This document shows, one piece after another, positions 7,497-16,141 of a stretch of 64,000 nt of DNA (its first letter is position 1; every line of letters starts with the position of its first letter). This stretch comes from Gammaproteobacteria bacterium. GTDB taxonomy: Bacteria; Pseudomonadota; Gammaproteobacteria; Eutrophobiales; Eutrophobiaceae. The position numbers and the translations under genes are program-made. The notes beneath the pieces are model-generated. The model did not search any database and had not been told where the DNA came from. It worked only from the letters and a program-made list of their open reading frames with translations. The stretch is from the NCBI GenBank assembly GCA_028279365.1, contig JANQNX010000003.1, positions 62,001 to 126,000 on the forward strand. The letters run 5' to 3'.

Positions 7497-8075
7497 TTAA
7501 GGTTCCGCATTGAATTCCTTTTCAAAAAACTCTCTTCGTTCTTCTCTTGTCATGTTTGACATTTTTTCTCTGAAGGCACGCCGTTCTTCCGGTGAGAAGC
7601 TTTGCATTTTTTCCCTCATGAATTTACGTCTTTGTTGCTTTTGCTCATGCATCGCTTTGCGTTGTTCCGGTGGCATTGATTCAAACCGCTGACGCAGCTC
7701 CCTGCGTTTTTCATCGGGCAAGTCATGAAACCATTTTCTTCGTTTACGAATTTCCCGTTGCTGTTCAGGGCTGAGTGTATTAAAGCGCTGAAAGCGTTCT
7801 CTAATTTTCCTCTTCTGTTGCGGGTCCATCGATTGCCAACGTTGCATCCGTTGCTTGGCCCGTTCACGTTGTTCATCAGACATCGTTGTCCAACGGTCTG
7901 CGCCGCGCTGTAACTTTTCCTGTCGTTTCGGCGGCAACTCATCCCAACTATCTTGCATGTCCTTTAATAAGGTTTGTTGTTCGGCAGATAATTCTTCCCA
8001 GACAACACCTTCTGCATTGACTGAGCTGATCAACAAAAGTAACAACGAGAACAATAGAGACAAACTAGTTTTCAC
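7497..8075 (-). CDS. DUF3106-type exported repeat protein
   Basis: Exported, highly charged protein of about 192 residues. I chose GTG 8075 because AGAGGAGG lies 6 nt upstream and the product then starts MKTSLSLLFSLLLLLISSVNA, a clean signal peptide. The remainder is a series of about 22-28-residue helical repeats of the type W-x-x-L-x-x-E-Q-Q/R (for example WDELPPKRQEKL, FNTLSPEQQREI, FESMPPEQRKAM), characteristic of DUF3106. Function is unknown; the position behind an ECF-like sigma factor and its membrane regulator suggests an envelope-stress output. It overlaps the preceding small gene by 11 nt. Confidence 0.8.
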   Translation of the reverse strand: MKTSLSLLFSLLLLLISSVNAEGVVWEELSAEQQTLLKDMQDSWDELPPKRQEKLQRGADRWTTMSDEQRERAKQRMQRWQSMDPQQKRKIRERFQRFNTLSPEQQREIRKRRKWFHDLPDEKRRELRQRFESMPPEQRKAMHEQKQQRRKFMREKMQSFSPEERRAFREKMSNMTREERREFFEKEFNAEP

Positions 8076-8283
8076 TGTTTGCCTCCTCTGCATTTTCTTG
8101 AATGTTGTCGAATGACTCGTCTTCCAGCATCACCGGATCAATCCACTCACCTTGCTCCGTTTCCCATTCACCTATGAATTCCAGAAAGGCAATGTCTGGC
8201 AAAACAGTATCGCTGTTTTCTGCAAGCAATAATGAAGGTGAAAGCATTAGCATCATTAGTAATGCCCTATCCCATCTGTTCAT
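8065..8283 (-). CDS. Small exported acidic protein of the sigma-factor operon
   Basis: A 72-residue product starting at ATG 8283 with a short signal-like hydrophobic segment (MNRWDRALLMMLMLSPSLLLA) and an acidic mature part that begins with the mixed sequence ENSDTVLPD. It overlaps the upstream DUF3619-like gene by 17 nt and the downstream DUF3106 gene by 11 nt, so it is firmly in the operon. The longer in-frame ORF from 8370 is not needed, because it would run through the upstream gene. The family is not recognised. Confidence 0.65.
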   Translation of the reverse strand: MNRWDRALLMMLMLSPSLLLAENSDTVLPDIAFLEFIGEWETEQGEWIDPVMLEDESFDNIQENAEEANSEN

Positions 8284-8623
8284 AATCTTCCAGCCAGAGA
8301 TAAAACTCGAGGTCTTCGTAAAGATCGAGACTATCGGAGGAAGAGATAAGATCCAGGTCTGTGGTTGCATCCTGCGATATTGTATCGGGTGATTGTGTCA
8401 CGACGCTGACAACAATGAGTAAGACACAGGCGGTGGCAACCGCGCCGGAAAACACACCAAACCAGTTTTGACTGGCTGGCTGGTTTCGATTCTCAGAGCT
8501 TTCAACCACGCGTGCACGAATCTGACGAATACGCGATAGCGTTTCTCCATCAATCGACTGAACACTCTCATCCAGTGTTTGATTGATCGTTTGCTGCAAT
8601 TGTTTATCGTCTTCTGTATTCAT
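8267..8623 (-). CDS. DUF3619-like single-pass membrane protein, probable sigma regulator
   Basis: A 118-residue protein with a cytoplasmic helical N-terminus, a membrane segment near residues 60-82 and an acidic C-terminus ending in EFYLWLEDYEQM. The size and a similar C-terminal motif are found in DUF3619 proteins that follow sigma factor genes. An anti-sigma role is inferred from this position. The start ATG 8623 overlaps the sigma factor stop codon by 4 nt (ATGA). A TTG two codons earlier is the alternative. Confidence 0.75.
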   Translation of the reverse strand: MNTEDDKQLQQTINQTLDESVQSIDGETLSRIRQIRARVVESSENRNQPASQNWFGVFSGAVATACVLLIVVSVVTQSPDTISQDATTDLDLISSSDSLDLYEDLEFYLWLEDYEQMG

Positions 8624-9132
8624 GTCCAATGTTCACCCAGCTTATCTCTCAAGCTATGTACCGCGCGCGAATAATGTGTCTTCACACTGCCTTCCGAACA
8701 TTTCATCACGCTGGCGGTCTCCTGCACACTATACCCTTCCCAATTGCGTAATAAAAAAGCTTGTTGCTGTCTGATGGGTAAGGCGCGCAGACTGCTTTCC
8801 AGTTCATCGATGCGTTTATCAGCCTGCAATAATTGTTCGGGAGTTCTGGCCTGTTTATCTTCAGCCTGTTGGATTGGATCAATACCATCGTCTTCTGTTT
8901 TACCAAACCAGCCACGAAAGCGGTTCCGGACCTGATGACGCCGATACCAGTCATTAATTCGACTATGCAGAATGGTATTAAACAACGGACCCCATTCTTC
9001 TTTATCACGGGTCGAATAGTTTTCTACCAGTTTAAACATGGCGTCTTGCAGGATGTCGAGTGCGTCTTCCCGATTACCGGTTGCGATTTCAGCCACCCGA
9101 AATGCACGTTTTTCCACGCTGGCGAGAAACAC
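8620..9132 (-). CDS. ECF-like sigma-70 family RNA polymerase sigma factor
   Basis: A 170-residue sigma factor with region 2 (GNREDALDILQDAMFKLVENY and the following RINDWYRRHQVR, residues about 20-70) and region 4 (LPIRQQQAFLLRNWEGYSVQETASVMKCSEGSVKTHYSRA split, residues about 115-160). A Trp-rich acidic linker separates them. It likely directs its own operon with the membrane regulator and exported proteins. Start choice: GTG 9132 lacks a nearby Shine-Dalgarno, whereas AAAGGGG lies about 7 nt before a CTG at 9153 that would add LDSQQLD. Either may be used. Confidence 0.87.
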   Translation of the reverse strand: MFLASVEKRAFRVAEIATGNREDALDILQDAMFKLVENYSTRDKEEWGPLFNTILHSRINDWYRRHQVRNRFRGWFGKTEDDGIDPIQQAEDKQARTPEQLLQADKRIDELESSLRALPIRQQQAFLLRNWEGYSVQETASVMKCSEGSVKTHYSRAVHSLRDKLGEHWT

Positions 9133-9199
9133 ATCGAGCTGTTGAGAGTCCAGTCTGTTTCCCCTTTTCTATTGGCTGCTATGAAATGTTGTCGCAAAG

Positions 9200-9234
9200 C
9201 AAAAATGCTATCGGCCTGATTGACCGATAGCATC
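9200..9234 (-). terminator. Rho-independent terminator of the EF-hand/DRRED gene
   Basis: Perfect 10-bp stem ATGCTATCGG (9205-9214) with CCGATAGCAT (9224-9233), a 9-nt loop and, on the minus strand, a T-run directly after the stem. It lies 13 bp beyond the stop of the 9247-9597 gene and separates it from the sigma operon. Confidence 0.85.
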
Positions 9235-9246
9235 ATTATTAATCGA

Positions 9247-9597
9247 TCAACGATTGCGAACAACATCACGTCGGCTATCACGAATGTCTTCTCTACGGTC
9301 GGCGATATCTTCTCGACGATCTCGAACATCCTCACGTCTGTCGGCAACGTCTTCTCGACGGTCTCTGACATCCTCGCGTCTATCACGAATGTTTTGGCGA
9401 TTATTACCGATTGCTTGCCGTGCTAACTGCCTTTCTTCCCGATTTAAGCGCCCGTCATCATCGGCATCAAATTGCTGCAGGCGTTCGCGCAGGTTTGGAT
9501 AGGAGGTGTCTTCATCTTCAGCTAACACCGGCATTGAGAATGCAATTCCGATAACCAGACTGCTGATAAAAACAATTGTTTTGTTTGATTTTGACAT
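9247..9597 (-). CDS. Exported EF-hand protein with DRRED heptad repeats
   Basis: A 116-residue product with a signal peptide (residues 1-26, ending PVLA) and one EF-hand-like calcium loop DADDDGRLNREE near residues 44-55. A C-terminal block (about 67-116) consists of seven 7-residue repeats of the type RREDVRD/RREDIAD. The repeats are also visible as 21-nt periodicity in the DNA (9250-9390). The GAGGAA Shine-Dalgarno supports ATG 9597. Such strongly alternating Arg/Asp helices are usually long single charged helices; the function is unknown. It is monocistronic with its own terminator. Confidence 0.75.
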   Translation of the reverse strand: MSKSNKTIVFISSLVIGIAFSMPVLAEDEDTSYPNLRERLQQFDADDDGRLNREERQLARQAIGNNRQNIRDRREDVRDRREDVADRREDVRDRREDIADRREDIRDSRRDVVRNR

Positions 9598-9671
9598 ATT
9601 ACGTTCCTCGTTTATGGGTTTACCCCTGTACTAACGCACGAGGTGAGGAACGGTTGACAGACAAATTAACT

Positions 9672-10097
9672 TTATTTGTCTAATTCGTTATCAATAGCGT
9701 TCGGTAAAGATTTGAAAATAAATTTATCCAGCAACGCACCCAGCAGCATGGCCAAAAATCCAAAGAAAGCCGCCATTAATGGCCATACCATTAAACCAAT
9801 TGCAGCCTGCGCATCCGACGCTAAATCATAATCATGATTCAACATGAATGTCGCTATACTAATGACAGTCAACGGCAGTAGAAAAGTAGCTGATAATGGT
9901 TTGGCTATATTGACCGCAACCATAAGAATAATGGCGGGCATGGAATAAAACGTATGAAAAAATAACAGGCCAAACATAAACGTGCCGCTATCTGGGAGGT
10001 ATTGCAACATCCAGTCAACGCCATGAGGCAATCGACAAAGATAGGGAAGTAAATTTACATAAATAAAAGAAAGTAAAACACTACTTTTATATTTCAT
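9672..10097 (-). CDS. Hypothetical integral membrane protein
   Basis: A 141-residue protein with about four membrane segments (near residues 5-22, 38-62, 70-88 and 100-130) and a short charged C-terminal tail. No family recognised. It starts 2 bp after the lysA stop on the same strand, so it is probably the last gene of the lptM-lysA transcript. Confidence 0.7.
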   Translation of the reverse strand: MKYKSSVLLSFIYVNLLPYLCRLPHGVDWMLQYLPDSGTFMFGLLFFHTFYSMPAIILMVAVNIAKPLSATFLLPLTVISIATFMLNHDYDLASDAQAAIGLMVWPLMAAFFGFLAMLLGALLDKFIFKSLPNAIDNELDK

Positions 10098-10099
10098 GT

Positions 10100-11350
10100 T
10101 TAATCGGGTAGTAACGACTCGCCGTTTATCAAGTCACCCCAGCTTTCTCGTTTTCTGATCTCGTGCATAATTGCGCCATCAACCATAATCTCGGGAATAC
10201 GTGGCCGCGAGTTATAATTTGACGCCATGGTAAATCCATAGGCGCCGGCGGAATGTATCGCAAGTAAATCACCCTGCGCTAATTTAAGCGTTCTGTTTTT
10301 ACCAAGAAAGTCACCGGTTTCACAAACCGGACCAACAACGTCATATTCCTTCTCTGCTGCATCGGTGTCAGAAAAGATACGGGTAATATCATGCCAACCG
10401 CTATATAGCGAAGGTCGGATTAAATCGTTCATCGCCGCATCAACCACAGCAAAATTATGATAAGGCGTTTCATTCAGGTATTCGACAGTGGTAATCAAGA
10501 CACCAGCATTACCGACAATACTACGCCCCGGCTCCATGATTAATTCCATTTCTCGACCCTTGAGGCTTTCCATTATCGCACCCGCATAATCTTCAGCAGA
10601 GGGTGGTGTTTCACCTTGGTAGTTGATGCCTAATCCACCACCGATATCAAGATGAGTCAGGTGAATATTTTCCTCGGCCAGTTCATCAACCAGGATTAAC
10701 ACGCGTTCCAGCGCATCCCTGAACGGACTCAACTCGGTAATTTGTGAACCGATATGACAATCCACCCCAACAATATTAATGTGTTCCATCGCAGCAGCTT
10801 GCAGGTAAACGTCTTTCGCACTTTCAAACGCAATGCCAAATTTATTTTCTTTTAATCCGGTAGAAATATAAGGATGGGTATTGGCATCGACATCCGGATT
10901 CACCCGCAGCGAAACCGGTGCTTGCCGATTCATTTCAGCCGCAACGGCATTTAAACGCGTTAACTCATTTGCAGACTCAACGTTGAAACATTTGATATTT
11001 TTTTCCAATGCAAACTGCATCTCACTGACGGTTTTCCCAACACCGGAAAATACCACCTTAGCCGGATCGCCGCCTGCCTCCAACACGCGATGCAGCTCCC
11101 CAGCGGAGACAATATCAAACCCCGAACCGAGCCTGGCCAGAATATTTAATACGGCAATATTGGAATTCGCTTTAACTGCATAACAAATAAGGTGCGATTG
11201 ATTCTTAAGCGCAGAATCAAATTGCTGCCAGCTGGATTCAATCGCGGCGCGTGAATAGACATAGGCCGGTGTACCGAAGTGCTCGGCAACAGACGTAAGC
11301 GCGACGCTTTCGGCGTGCAGTACGCCGTCATTAATGGCAAAAAAAGACAT
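10100..11350 (-). CDS. lysA: Diaminopimelate decarboxylase
   Basis: PLP enzyme that converts meso-diaminopimelate to lysine, the last step of lysine biosynthesis. It has 416 residues, the normal length. The PLP lysine lies in CYAVKANSN (about residue 60), the glycine-rich phosphate loop in DIGGGLGINY (about 240), EPGRSIVGNAG near 275, and the substrate-binding VCETGDFLG near 345 with YGFTMASNYNSRPR at the end. It lies directly downstream of the lptM lipoprotein gene, the usual gammaproteobacterial arrangement. Confidence 0.97.
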   Translation of the reverse strand: MSFFAINDGVLHAESVALTSVAEHFGTPAYVYSRAAIESSWQQFDSALKNQSHLICYAVKANSNIAVLNILARLGSGFDIVSAGELHRVLEAGGDPAKVVFSGVGKTVSEMQFALEKNIKCFNVESANELTRLNAVAAEMNRQAPVSLRVNPDVDANTHPYISTGLKENKFGIAFESAKDVYLQAAAMEHINIVGVDCHIGSQITELSPFRDALERVLILVDELAEENIHLTHLDIGGGLGINYQGETPPSAEDYAGAIMESLKGREMELIMEPGRSIVGNAGVLITTVEYLNETPYHNFAVVDAAMNDLIRPSLYSGWHDITRIFSDTDAAEKEYDVVGPVCETGDFLGKNRTLKLAQGDLLAIHSAGAYGFTMASNYNSRPRIPEIMVDGAIMHEIRKRESWGDLINGESLLPD

Positions 11351-11355
11351 CCGAG

Positions 11356-11502
11356 CTAGACGTGGGATATATCGTCAAAATGATGTTGCGTGACTTCTTC
11401 CGGCGGCAAATACAAATCACCTTTCTGGCCACAGGCGGATAATAAGATAACCATGGCAACAGCCAAGCCCGTCACCCAATGCTTTTTAACGGTATTACTC
11501 AT
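11356..11502 (-). CDS. lptM: LPS-assembly lipoprotein LptM (YifL-like)
   Basis: A 48-residue lipoprotein found on the minus strand. The signal peptide ends in the lipobox LLSAC (Cys24), followed at once by the family signature CGQKGDLYLP. In E. coli LptM stabilises the LptDE translocon that inserts lipopolysaccharide in the outer membrane. It stops 5 nt before the lysA start, the common lptM-lysA pair. The start ATG 11502 is preceded by the purine-rich AGGGGAACGATA. Confidence 0.9.
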   Translation of the reverse strand: MSNTVKKHWVTGLAVAMVILLSACGQKGDLYLPPEEVTQHHFDDISHV

Positions 11503-11662
11503 TATCGTTCCCCTAATGTTTAGCGAGTGTATTTCGATGCGATAGTATTGTTTTGCTAAAGCATAGCAAATATTTACTTGCCAAAAAATAAGCTGCGCTT
11601 ATGTGATTCACTATTTGTTACCATACTGCCCAATAACAATAATCAGATTAGGAAAACTTACT

Positions 11663-12331
11663 ATGTCTTTTCAACAGGATGCTGTCATCGTCGAACCAGG
11701 CTCAGAACACAAGGCCAGTATTATCTGGTTGCATGGTCTCGGTGCTGATGGCCATGATTTTGAACCTATCGTACCTGAATTGGGTTTGGGTAATAACCAT
11801 GGCATACGGTTTATCTTTCCGAATGCGCCGATGCGACCGGTGACAATTAATGGCGGCATGACCATGCGTGCCTGGTATGACGTGCGCTCTGCCAACCTGA
11901 GAGAATTTGAAGACGAAGTCTCGATTGATGAATCATCGAAACTGATTGAGCAATATATCCAACACGAAACCAGCAACGGCATTAAACCTGAGCAGATCAT
12001 TCTCGCCGGTTTTTCCCAAGGCGGCGCCATCGCCCTGCATGCAGGACTGCGCTATCCCGACCAGCTTGCTGGCATCCTCGCGCTTTCCACTTATCTGCCT
12101 TGCCCGACAAAACTGAATGCTGAAAAAAGTGCTGCCAACCAGTCAACGCCCATCATCATGGCACACGGTGTGTTTGATCCGGTTATCCCGGTTGACCAGG
12201 GGAAAAGCTCGGTCGAGACCTTAAAACAGGAAGCTTATGACGTGACATTTTGGGAATACATGATGGAACATTCAGTTGCAATGGAAGAGATCACCGCCAT
12301 TGGTGACTGGATTAGGCAGCGACTGCTATAA
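11663..12331 (+). CDS. Alpha/beta hydrolase, carboxylesterase/acyl-protein thioesterase family
   Basis: Cytoplasmic serine hydrolase of the phospholipase/carboxylesterase family, 222 residues. It has the oxyanion motif LHGLGADGHDF (about 20-30) and the nucleophile elbow GFSQGGA (about 115). The aspartate lies in HGVFDPVIP (about 170) and the catalytic His in EHSVAMEE (about 204). The start ATG 11663 (MSFQQ) follows TAGGAAAA; the longer in-frame extension to 11603 has no such signal. The stop lies 6 bp from the convergent rhlB stop. Confidence 0.88.
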   Translation: MSFQQDAVIVEPGSEHKASIIWLHGLGADGHDFEPIVPELGLGNNHGIRFIFPNAPMRPVTINGGMTMRAWYDVRSANLREFEDEVSIDESSKLIEQYIQHETSNGIKPEQIILAGFSQGGAIALHAGLRYPDQLAGILALSTYLPCPTKLNAEKSAANQSTPIIMAHGVFDPVIPVDQGKSSVETLKQEAYDVTFWEYMMEHSVAMEEITAIGDWIRQRLL

Positions 12332-12336
12332 ATTAA

Positions 12337-13602
12337 CTAATCTTTTTTTGCGTTGTTGTCCCGGCGCGGACGGCGAGGTCTTCGATTGCGCTTTTTTTTC
12401 TGTTGTGGTTGATTACTTTTATGGTGTTTGCGTTTGATTGGTGGTTCGGGCGTCGCCAACATGTCCTCGGTGACTGGCGCCACCGGAATGGAATAACCAA
12501 TCAGTGATTCAATCTCCATCAGCGAATAAATATATTCCTCACAACCAAAACTAATCGCATCGCCACTGGCACCAGCACGTGCCGTGCGTCCAATTCGGTG
12601 CACGTAATCTTCAGCATTCTGTGGCAAGTCATAATTAAACACATGACTGACCTCCGGAATATGCAAACCGCGAGCGGCTAAATCAGTCGCCACCAGCACT
12701 TGTAACTCGCCGTTGGAAAATTCATTAAATAAACGCTGGCGTTTTTTCTGCGGCACATCGCCGGATAATATAGCGGCGTGAATACCATTGCCTTCAAGAT
12801 AAGACCAAACCTTCTCCGCCACCCGTTTAGTATTAACAAACACAATGGTGCGATGCGGATCCATCTTCTTTAACAGACCTATCAGCAGCGGAATCTTTTC
12901 ATCATTGGAGACATGATGTAGCAGCTGCGTGACCTTATCCGCCGTCACTTTCTCAGGATTAATCTTGACCAGCGTCGGACTATTCATATGCTCATAGGCA
13001 AGCTCCATCACCCGATATGACAATGTTGCTGAAAACAGCATATTTAAACGCTTTTCGGCTGCTGGCATACGCCTCAACATGTAGCGAATATCGCTGATAA
13101 AACCCAAATCAAACATACGATCGGCTTCATCCAATACGATGATTTCGACCTGTTTAAATTTGAATACGCCTTGTTTGAAATAATCAATCAATCGACCCGG
13201 CGTACCGATCAGGATATCGACACCATTGGCAAGCGCGTCACGCTGTTTTTCATAATCCACACCACCGTAGACTAAGGCGAGTTTCAAATCGCAATAACGA
13301 TTGAATACCTGTGCGTCTTTATGAATTTGTATGGCAAGTTCTCGAGTGGGAGCGATCACCAAGGCTCGCAGAGTCGTCTCCTTTGCTGCTGGTTTGCTTA
13401 ATAAGTGATGAAATGTGGATAACAAAAACGCCGCCGTTTTACCGGTGCCGGTCTGCGCCTGCCCGGCAATATCTTTTCCTTGCAGGCTGAGTGGTAGACA
13501 TTCCGCCTGAATCGGCGTGCACTGTTTAAAGTCGATTTCTTCCAGTACTTTTTGCAGGCGCGAATCAAGCGCAAACTGTTTGAACTCAGGTGTCTTGGTC
13601 AT
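12337..13602 (-). CDS. rhlB: ATP-dependent RNA helicase RhlB
   Basis: DEAD-box RNA helicase, a component of the RNA degradosome in enterobacteria. It has 421 residues. The visible motifs are the Q motif FKQCTPIQAECLP, motif I AQTGTGKT, Ia PTRELAIQ, DEAD, SAT, and HRIGRTARAG near the end. The C-terminal tail is strongly basic (KKKRNRRPRRPRRD) and suits RNA binding. The assignment to RhlB rather than RhlE rests on the RhlB-like VTEDMLATPEPP linker and on divergence from trxA with rho next to it, the E. coli neighbourhood. Confidence 0.92.
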   Translation of the reverse strand: MTKTPEFKQFALDSRLQKVLEEIDFKQCTPIQAECLPLSLQGKDIAGQAQTGTGKTAAFLLSTFHHLLSKPAAKETTLRALVIAPTRELAIQIHKDAQVFNRYCDLKLALVYGGVDYEKQRDALANGVDILIGTPGRLIDYFKQGVFKFKQVEIIVLDEADRMFDLGFISDIRYMLRRMPAAEKRLNMLFSATLSYRVMELAYEHMNSPTLVKINPEKVTADKVTQLLHHVSNDEKIPLLIGLLKKMDPHRTIVFVNTKRVAEKVWSYLEGNGIHAAILSGDVPQKKRQRLFNEFSNGELQVLVATDLAARGLHIPEVSHVFNYDLPQNAEDYVHRIGRTARAGASGDAISFGCEEYIYSLMEIESLIGYSIPVAPVTEDMLATPEPPIKRKHHKSNQPQQKKKRNRRPRRPRRDNNAKKD

Positions 13603-13718
13603 ATTTTACGTTTAATTAGTTTTTACTACAGTGCTAATAAATATTTCCTACTTGCATTTGGCCAGTAATTTGGTTGAAATTGGACATTCATCCTTAATCA
13701 ATGAGATTTCCAATTCTA

Positions 13719-14045
13719 ATGAGCGACAAGATCCTGCAAGTTACCGATTCCAGTTTTGAAGACGATGTACTAAAAGCACAACAGCCCGTCATAGTAGATT
13801 TTTGGGCAGAGTGGTGTGGACCCTGCAAAATGATTGCACCTATCCTCGACGAACTTGCCGATCAATACAAGGATAAAATCACTGTCGCCAAGGTCAATAT
13901 TGATGATAATCAGAATACGCCAATGAAATATGGCGTACGTGGAATTCCAACATTGATCCTGTTTAAAGATGGCGATGTGCTTGATACTAAAGTGGGTGCC
14001 GCCTCAAAATCACAACTGGAAGCCTTTATCGACAGCAACATCTAA
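13719..14045 (+). CDS. trxA: Thioredoxin 1
   Basis: Cytosolic dithiol reductant, 108 residues, the standard length. It has the active site [10 protein letters not shown] (about residues 28-37) and cis-proline in GIPTLILF (about 75). ATG 13719 (MSDKILQV) matches the family N-terminus; the in-frame ATG at 13701 would add six atypical residues. It is divergent from rhlB and precedes rho. Confidence 0.96.
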   Translation: MSDKILQVTDSSFEDDVLKAQQPVIVDFWAEWCGPCKMIAPILDELADQYKDKITVAKVNIDDNQNTPMKYGVRGIPTLILFKDGDVLDTKVGAASKSQLEAFIDSNI

Positions 14046-14216
14046 TTGCCTAAAATTTTACAAATAAATTTCTGGACGAACCCACTAACGCATGCTAATT
14101 TATTAGAAAGAAAAACTTTTCAACAACTCTAACCCGCTTTATAAACAAAACAACCCAGTCAACAGGCGATCCTCGTCGTTGATTTTCTATCCACAATTCG
14201 CAGATTATCTAGCCCT

Positions 14217-15479
14217 ATGTCTATGAACCTTACCGAACTAAAACAAAAACCCGCTTCAGAACTCGTCTCTCTCTCTTCCGACCTTGGTCTCGACAATCTG
14301 GCCCGCTCCAGAAAACAAGATGTCATTTTTGAAATACTCAAGGCGCATGCCAAGAAAGGCGAAGACATTTATGGTGATGGTGTACTGGAGATTCTCCAGG
14401 ACGGGTTCGGTTTTTTACGTTCGGCTGGTAGTTCCTATCTCGCCGGACCGGATGATATTTATGTCTCACCAAGCCAAATCAGACGCTTTAATCTCCGTAC
14501 TGGCGATAATATTGCTGGCAAGATTCGTCCACCCAAAGACGGCGAACGCTACTTTGCGCTACTGAAAATCAGCGAGATTAATTTTGAATCGCCAGATAAA
14601 GCCAAGGGTAAAATATTATTTGAAAACCTGACACCATTATTTGCGCACGATCGTCTTACACTTGAAATTGGTAATGGCAGTACCGAAGATTTAACACCGC
14701 GTATTATTGATTTAGCTTCACCCATAGGCAAAGGCCAGCGTGGTTTGATTGTATCGCCACCGAAAGCGGGTAAAACCATGATCCTGCAGAGCATCGCGCA
14801 GTCGATCACGCATAACCAACCTGAAGTGCATTTGATCGTATTGCTGATTGATGAACGTCCGGAAGAAGTGACCGAAATGGAACGTTCGGTTCGTGGTGAA
14901 GTGATCTCCAGTACCTTTGACGAGCCTGCCAGTCGTCATGTACAGGTCGCAGAGATGGTTATCGAGCGTGCCAAACGTCTGGTTGAACATAAAAAAGACG
15001 TGGTTATCTTACTTGACTCCATCACTCGATTGGCCCGCGCCTACAATACCGTCGTGCCAGCATCTGGCAAGGTATTAACCGGTGGTGTTGATGCCAATGC
15101 ATTGCAACGACCCAAGCGTTTCTTTGGTGCAGCGAGAAACATTGAAGAAGGCGGTAGTTTGACGATTATAGCCACCGCATTGGTCGATACCGGTTCCAGA
15201 ATGGATGACGTTATCTACGAAGAATTTAAAGGCACCGGTAACATGGAATTACATCTTGATAGGACCATTGCTGAAAAACGTATTTATCCTGCGATTAATA
15301 TTAACCGTTCCGGTACGCGTCGCGAAGAGTTGCTCACTGGCGAGAGCGAACTGCAAAAGATGTGGATCTTAAGAAAATTATTACATCCAATGGAAGAACT
15401 CGCCGCGATGGAATTTCTACTGGAACGACTCAAGGCAACGAAGAACAATGCTGACTTCTTCGATGCAATGAAACGTTAG
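14217..15479 (+). CDS. rho: Transcription termination factor Rho
   Basis: Hexameric RNA-dependent ATPase that terminates transcription. It has 420 residues from ATG 14217, or 418 from ATG 14223 ([10 protein letters not shown]), the usual family start. The N-terminal Rho_N helix bundle is followed by the RNA-binding cold-shock-like domain with DGFGFLRS (about residues 60-70), Walker [11 protein letters not shown] near 180 and Walker [16 protein letters not shown] near 265. The R-loop follows as [11 protein letters not shown] near 340. A 171-bp leader with no recognisable gene separates it from trxA; rho is typically autoregulated through such a leader. Confidence 0.97.
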   Translation: MSMNLTELKQKPASELVSLSSDLGLDNLARSRKQDVIFEILKAHAKKGEDIYGDGVLEILQDGFGFLRSAGSSYLAGPDDIYVSPSQIRRFNLRTGDNIAGKIRPPKDGERYFALLKISEINFESPDKAKGKILFENLTPLFAHDRLTLEIGNGSTEDLTPRIIDLASPIGKGQRGLIVSPPKAGKTMILQSIAQSITHNQPEVHLIVLLIDERPEEVTEMERSVRGEVISSTFDEPASRHVQVAEMVIERAKRLVEHKKDVVILLDSITRLARAYNTVVPASGKVLTGGVDANALQRPKRFFGAARNIEEGGSLTIIATALVDTGSRMDDVIYEEFKGTGNMELHLDRTIAEKRIYPAININRSGTRREELLTGESELQKMWILRKLLHPMEELAAMEFLLERLKATKNNADFFDAMKR

Positions 15480-15481
15480 TA

Positions 15482-16129
15482 TTAATTTAGTTTGTTTATA
15501 TAGCGCAATTTTTCATTGCTGCTGTAACGATAAAAGCGACGAAGTTCGTTAAGCAAACCCTGATTCAAACCCGATAATTTATAATTCTGTTGTAACTCCA
15601 GACAGTATTTAGCGGCAAAATGATTAGCCCGCTCATAGCGATGCAGTTCGTCATGACTCAAAGCCTGATCATAGCTGGCTGATTCAAACAACCAATTACC
15701 GAGCTGCTGTACATCAACATCAGCTTCTTCAAATAAGTGTTGTAATACCACAAACTTATCCACCTCTGCCTGTAACTCCATATCAAACAGGCTGACCTGT
15801 CGTTGACGATCCGCATTCCAGATCAGACAGAGAAAATGACTGACTCCTTCCAGTAGTAAACAAAACTCAGCGTAATCTCCTTTTTCCAGTAATGCGACAG
15901 GATGTGCATCTTCGATTCTGCTAATCAAGCCTTCGGCAAAGAATAATGAAATATCAATACCATCATGATATTCAGAAATCAGTAAACGTTCTTTTGCATG
16001 ATGTGTATTGCTTGCACCACAGAGTTGCCTGGCAATGGCTTCATCAGTTAATAGAAAGTCATAAGCGCGATGATCAATATCAATCTCGTAAATTGATTGG
16101 AGTCGTTCCTGAAAGAAATCGAGAGAGAT
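15482..16129 (-). CDS. Conserved hypothetical protein with apparent ATC start
   Basis: About 215 residues, unrecognised, mostly helical. The frame is open far upstream of the first ATG (15928) and encodes protein-like sequence (ERLQSIYEIDIDHRAYDFLL, then DGIDISLFFAEGLISRIED), right up to the stop of the preceding gene at 16142. Between that stop and 15928 there is no ATG, GTG or TTG in frame. GGAG (16140-16137) sits 7 nt before an ATC at 16129, which would start an MSLDFFQ-like N-terminus. The gene follows 16142-16768 by 12 bp, so the two form a pair. The alternative is a gene disabled by an ATG-to-ATC change or a sequencing error. Confidence 0.65.
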   Translation of the reverse strand: MSLDFFQERLQSIYEIDIDHRAYDFLLTDEAIARQLCGASNTHHAKERLLISEYHDGIDISLFFAEGLISRIEDAHPVALLEKGDYAEFCLLLEGVSHFLCLIWNADRQRQVSLFDMELQAEVDKFVVLQHLFEEADVDVQQLGNWLFESASYDQALSHDELHRYERANHFAAKYCLELQQNYKLSGLNQGLLNELRRFYRYSSNEKLRYINKLN

Positions 16130-16141
16130 ATTAGTGCTCCG

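Noticed and set aside
9250-9390. Tandem 21-nt repeats considered as CRISPR
   Set aside because: Units are contiguous, without spacers, and encode protein repeats in frame.
9220-9426. Repetitive plus-strand ORF (Val/Ile/Ser rich)
   Set aside because: It is the antisense shadow of the DRRED repeats; the minus frame has a signal peptide, an EF-hand and a ribosome-binding site.
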